Shown: positions 61,168 through 64,000 of the stretch, in pieces
How positions within the stretch are numbered: position 1 is the stretch's first letter
How the letters are laid out: each line of letters opens with the position of its first letter
Origin: Paratinospora sagittata
Lineage: Eukaryota > Streptophyta > Magnoliopsida > Ranunculales > Menispermaceae
Reading direction: 5' to 3'
NCBI GenBank assembly: GCA_035771175.1
Contig: CM069590.1
Location: 29,464,821-29,528,820, forward strand
DNA: 64,000 bases
Program-made: the position numbers and the translations under genes
The notes under the pieces: model-generated
What the model saw: only the letters and a program-made list of their open reading frames with translations
Databases searched by the model: none
What the model was told of the DNA's origin: nothing

Positions 61168-62033
61168 ATCTCTGGTGTGTAGGGTAACCCCTCGATCAAT
61201 CTCAGCACTAAAACTCTGAAAATTGCAAAGTCTTCAAAATCACTTTCGATATAGTATTTCGTTTTGAAAAAAATGTTTTCCGAAAGGTTTTAATCATAAT
61301 TTTAATGAGTTTTGAATTATTTAAAAGTGTTTAATCTTATATCAAAGTGTTTTGTGTCAATGAAATGGTTCTTTAGTGTCAAAATATTAATTTTTCAAAT
61401 ATAAGGCTATTCAGCAATTGGCACGTCTTAGACTAAAATCTTATATTTCTAACGAGAAAAATGTGGGCACTTCTGCTTGCTCGATTTTTCTATTCCTTCA
61501 CAGTTTTGCCAGGTTATCTTAATCGAAATATTCTCTAGTAACACCTAGATGATTCCCATTGTCTCGCACGCCCAAAAAACTTTAGATTGAACAATGTTTT
61601 GAATTCAAATCATTTTGTAGTACTCTTGCTCTTTAACCTTCAACTTCAAATTTTATAAAACACTCATTCTTTGATTTTCAAAAATACAACACGCACGATA
61701 TTTGCAAGTTAGATTGAGCTTTTCGAAGAGTTTTTCAAGAGAAGAAAGTAATGATTCTTGCCTTTGCAAAAAAAGGCTTCGAATTGAATCAAAATTGCAA
61801 TCTGTCTTGATGTTCAGCTAGTTTCTTCATTTTATCCCTTGTGTGCTAAGATTTGCAGAGGCTATCCCTTGTTTAAAACTCTAAGTATATGAAGTGGTCT
61901 TGGTAAGATAACACATCAAAAAGGAACAAATCACCTGTTTTGCCTCAAGAACACATCAAACAACAGCTTTCGAATTCTACAAAGATCAAGCTCGAAGAAC
62001 GAAGACATATCTCATGTTTAACGCATTAGTTTG
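61168..62033 (+). repeat. Monomer M72, 866 bp, delta head then position-1 middle
   Basis: Head like M57 (tttcgttttgaaaaa, ttttgtgtc), then ctattcagcaatt and taatcgaaat of position 1. Private caaatataagg, ctttgatttt and cttggtaag. Confidence 0.92.
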
Positions 62034-62858
62034 ATCCCTGGTGTGTAGGGTAACCCCTCGATCAATCTTAGCACTAAAACTCTGAAAATTGCAAAGTCTT
62101 CAAAATCACTTTCGATATAGAATTTCATTTTGACAAAAATGTTTTCCGAAAGGTTTTAATCATAATTTTAATGAGTTTTGAATTATTTAAAAGTGTTTAT
62201 TCTTATATCAAAGTGTTTTGAGTCAATGAAATGGTTCTTTAGTGTCAAAATATTAATTTTTCAAAAATAAGGTTATCCAGCAATTGGCACGTCTTAGACT
62301 AAAATCTGATATTTCTAACGAGAAAAATGTGGGCACTTCTGCTTGCTCGATTTTTCTATTCCTTCACAGTTTTGCCAGGTTATCTTAATCGAAATATTCT
62401 CTAGTAACACCTAGATGATTCCCATTGTCTCGCACGCCCAAAAAACTTTAGATTGAACAATGTTTTGAATTCAAATCATTTTGTAGTACTCATTCTCTGA
62501 TTTTCAAAAATACAACACGCACGATATTTGCAAGTTAGATTGAGCTTTTCGAAGAGTTTTTCAAGAGAAGAAAGTAATGATTCTTGCCTTTGCAAAAAAA
62601 GGCTTTGAATTGAATCAAAATTGCAATCTGTCTTGATGTTCAGCTAGTTCTTCATTTTAACCCTTGTGTGCTAAGATTTGCAGAGGCTATCCATTGTTTA
62701 AAACTCTAAGTATATGAAGTGGTCTCGGTAAGATAACACATCAAAAAGGAACACATCACCTGTTTTGCGTCAAGAACACATCAAACAATAGCTTTCGAAT
62801 TCTACAAAGATCAAGTTCGAAGAACGAAGACATATGTCATGTCTAATGCATTAGTTTG
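62034..62858 (+). repeat. Monomer M73, 825 bp, position-1 head, 40-bp deletion
   Basis: agaatttcat, aaggttatcc, taatcgaaat, then deletion ACTC at 62,488-62,491, ggctttgaa, ttttaaccc, caagttcg. Confidence 0.94.
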
Positions 62859-63216
62859 ATCTCTGGTGTGTAGGGTAACCCCTCGATCAATCTCAGCACT
62901 AAAACTCTGAAAATTTCAAAGTCTTCAAAATCACTTTCGATATAGTATTTTATTTTGAAAAAAATGTTTTCTGAAAGGTTTTAATCATAATTTTAATGAG
63001 TTTTGAATTATTTAAAAGTGTTTAATCTTATATCAAAGTGTTTTGAGTCAATGAAATGGTTCTTTAGTGACAAAATATTAATTTTTCAAAAATAAGGCTA
63101 TCCAGCAATTTGCACGTCTTAGACTAAAATCTGATATTTCTAACGAGAAAAATGTGGGCACTTCTGCTTGCTCGATTTTTCTATTCCTTCACAGTTTTGC
63201 CAGGTTATCTTAATTG
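62400..63216. repeat. 825-bp single-monomer tandem duplication (copy 1)
   Basis: From just after the taatcg/taattg difference near 62,390, the sequence appears identical to the stretch 825 bp downstream, up to the window end. Both copies carry the 40-bp deletion or its context, ggctttgaa, caagttcg and gtgacaaaat. No difference was found by eye. Confidence 0.88.
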
Positions 63217-63683
63217 AAATATTCTCTAGTAACACCTAGATGATTCCCATTGTCTCGCACGCCCAAAAAACTTTAGATTGAACAATGTTTTGAATTCAAA
63301 TCATTTTGTAGTACTCATTCTCTGATTTTCAAAAATACAACACGCACGATATTTGCAAGTTAGATTGAGCTTTTCGAAGAGTTTTTCAAGAGAAGAAAGT
63401 AATGATTCTTGCCTTTGCAAAAAAAGGCTTTGAATTGAATCAAAATTGCAATCTGTCTTGATGTTCAGCTAGTTCTTCATTTTAACCCTTGTGTGCTAAG
63501 ATTTGCAGAGGCTATCCATTGTTTAAAACTCTAAGTATATGAAGTGGTCTCGGTAAGATAACACATCAAAAAGGAACACATCACCTGTTTTGCGTCAAGA
63601 ACACATCAAACAATAGCTTTCGAATTCTACAAAGATCAAGTTCGAAGAACGAAGACATATGTCATGTCTAATGCATTAGTTTG
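62859..63683 (+). repeat. Monomer M74, 825 bp, gamma head, 40-bp deletion
   Basis: tattttattttgaaaa, gtgacaaaat, deletion ACTC at 63,313-63,316. Tail identical by eye to M73. Confidence 0.95.
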
Positions 63684-64000
63684 ATCTCTGGTGTGTAGGG
63701 TAACCCCTCGATCAATCTCAGCACTAAAACTCTGAAAATTTCAAAGTCTTCAAAATCACTTTCGATATAGTATTTTATTTTGAAAAAAATGTTTTCTGAA
63801 AGGTTTTAATCATAATTTTAATGAGTTTTGAATTATTTAAAAGTGTTTAATCTTATATCAAAGTGTTTTGAGTCAATGAAATGGTTCTTTAGTGACAAAA
63901 TATTAATTTTTCAAAAATAAGGCTATCCAGCAATTTGCACGTCTTAGACTAAAATCTGATATTTCTAACGAGAAAAATGTGGGCACTTCTGCTTGCTCGA
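63217..64000. repeat. 825-bp single-monomer tandem duplication (copy 2, cut by window end)
   Basis: Second copy of 62,400-63,216 at a shift of 825 bp. The window ends inside it, so whether the monomer repeat continues further is unknown. Confidence 0.88.
63684..64000 (+). repeat. Partial monomer M75, first 317 bp, gamma head
   Basis: Appears identical to the first 317 bp of M74, including gtgacaaaat; cut by the window end. Confidence 0.95.

Larger units (their letters stand above)
1..64000. repeat. Tandem satellite array, ~866-bp monomer, entire window
   Basis: The block 'tctggtgtgtagggtaaccc' (with few variants) recurs every 864-868 bp from base 1 to 63,684, giving 74 complete monomers and one partial one. 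All are head-to-tail in one orientation. Eight of the monomers below 864 bp are explained by internal deletions (33, 40 or 58 bp) and two by a 6-bp deletion. No non-satellite DNA interrupts the array and neither edge is reached. This is the organisation of eukaryotic heterochromatic satellite DNA; the family and chromosome position are not recognised. Confidence 0.98.
48387..64000. repeat. Zone III: trimer, dimer and monomer higher-order repeats with 40-bp deletion (M57-M75)
   Basis: Unit lengths are 2,556, 2,556, 1,691, 1,691 and 2,556 bp, followed by transitional monomers and an 825-bp tandem duplication. Zone markers include agaatttcat, taatcgaaat, atcagagtg, aacaaatcacc and the 40-bp deletion. 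M57 at the left edge and M71-M73 at the right are mosaics joining these types to zone II-like material. Confidence 0.9.

Noticed and set aside
1..64000. CRISPR array or phage/bacterial repeat
   Set aside because: Repeats are ~866 bp with no short repeat-spacer pattern, no cas genes and no coding capacity.
1..64000. Transposon or LTR insertion within the array
   Set aside because: Every base can be assigned to a satellite monomer; no target-site duplication, terminal repeat or coding remnant was found at any length anomaly, all of which are simple deletions.

Overview
The window is one uninterrupted block of tandemly repeated satellite DNA. It holds 74 complete monomers and one truncated monomer, all head-to-tail in the same orientation. 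The usual monomer is 864-868 bp and AT-rich (roughly 30 % GC, judged by eye). No protein gene, rRNA, tRNA, transposon, CRISPR array or non-satellite spacer is visible on either strand. The only open frames are about 60 codons long, start at TTG, and recur at the same place in related monomers, so they are chance frames. Such an array points to heterochromatin of a eukaryotic nuclear genome (centromeric, pericentromeric, subtelomeric or a knob). I do not recognise the family and cannot name the organism.

I phase the monomers on the conserved 'gatctctggtgtgtagggta' block, so M1 starts at base 1; this phase is arbitrary. Monomers are mosaics of a few diagnostic heads (first ~400 bp) and tails. 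The heads are: alpha (catttttaaaaaaatg, gaaatattt), beta (ttgacaaaaatg, gaattattt), gamma (tattttattttgaaaa), delta (tttcgttttga) and epsilon (attccgttttga). The tails include an 'E' tail (caagtgaagaaagaaatg).

Zone I (1-33,682, M1-M39) is a heterogeneous mixture with several segmental duplications. A ~3.5 kb block at 1 recurs at 19,891. A 2,601-bp trimer is duplicated in tandem at 15,554-20,755. A ~2.9 kb block near 6.6-9.4 kb recurs near 27.3-30.2 kb. Zone II (33,683-48,386, M40-M56) is a six-monomer higher-order repeat (HOR) of exactly 5,188 bp, order B-C-B-C-A-D. It has two full copies and a shortened third copy ending in a D/B hybrid. Zone III (48,387-64,000, M57-M75) has 2,556-bp trimers, then 1,691-bp dimers made by fusing two of the three monomers, another trimer, and finally an apparently exact 825-bp single-monomer tandem duplication running off the right edge.

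The array records its own history of unequal crossover and conversion: hybrid monomers at HOR edges, tail patches moved between heads, and a 40-bp microhomology deletion copied into seven monomers. Conserved short elements recur in nearly every monomer: a GC-rich nested inverted repeat at the monomer start, a 12-bp palindrome around an EcoRI site, a triple ACACATCA motif, and a polymorphic 12-bp palindrome at the monomer end. These are the best candidates for protein-binding sites, but no function is shown by the sequence. Identity statements are by-eye comparisons, not alignments.
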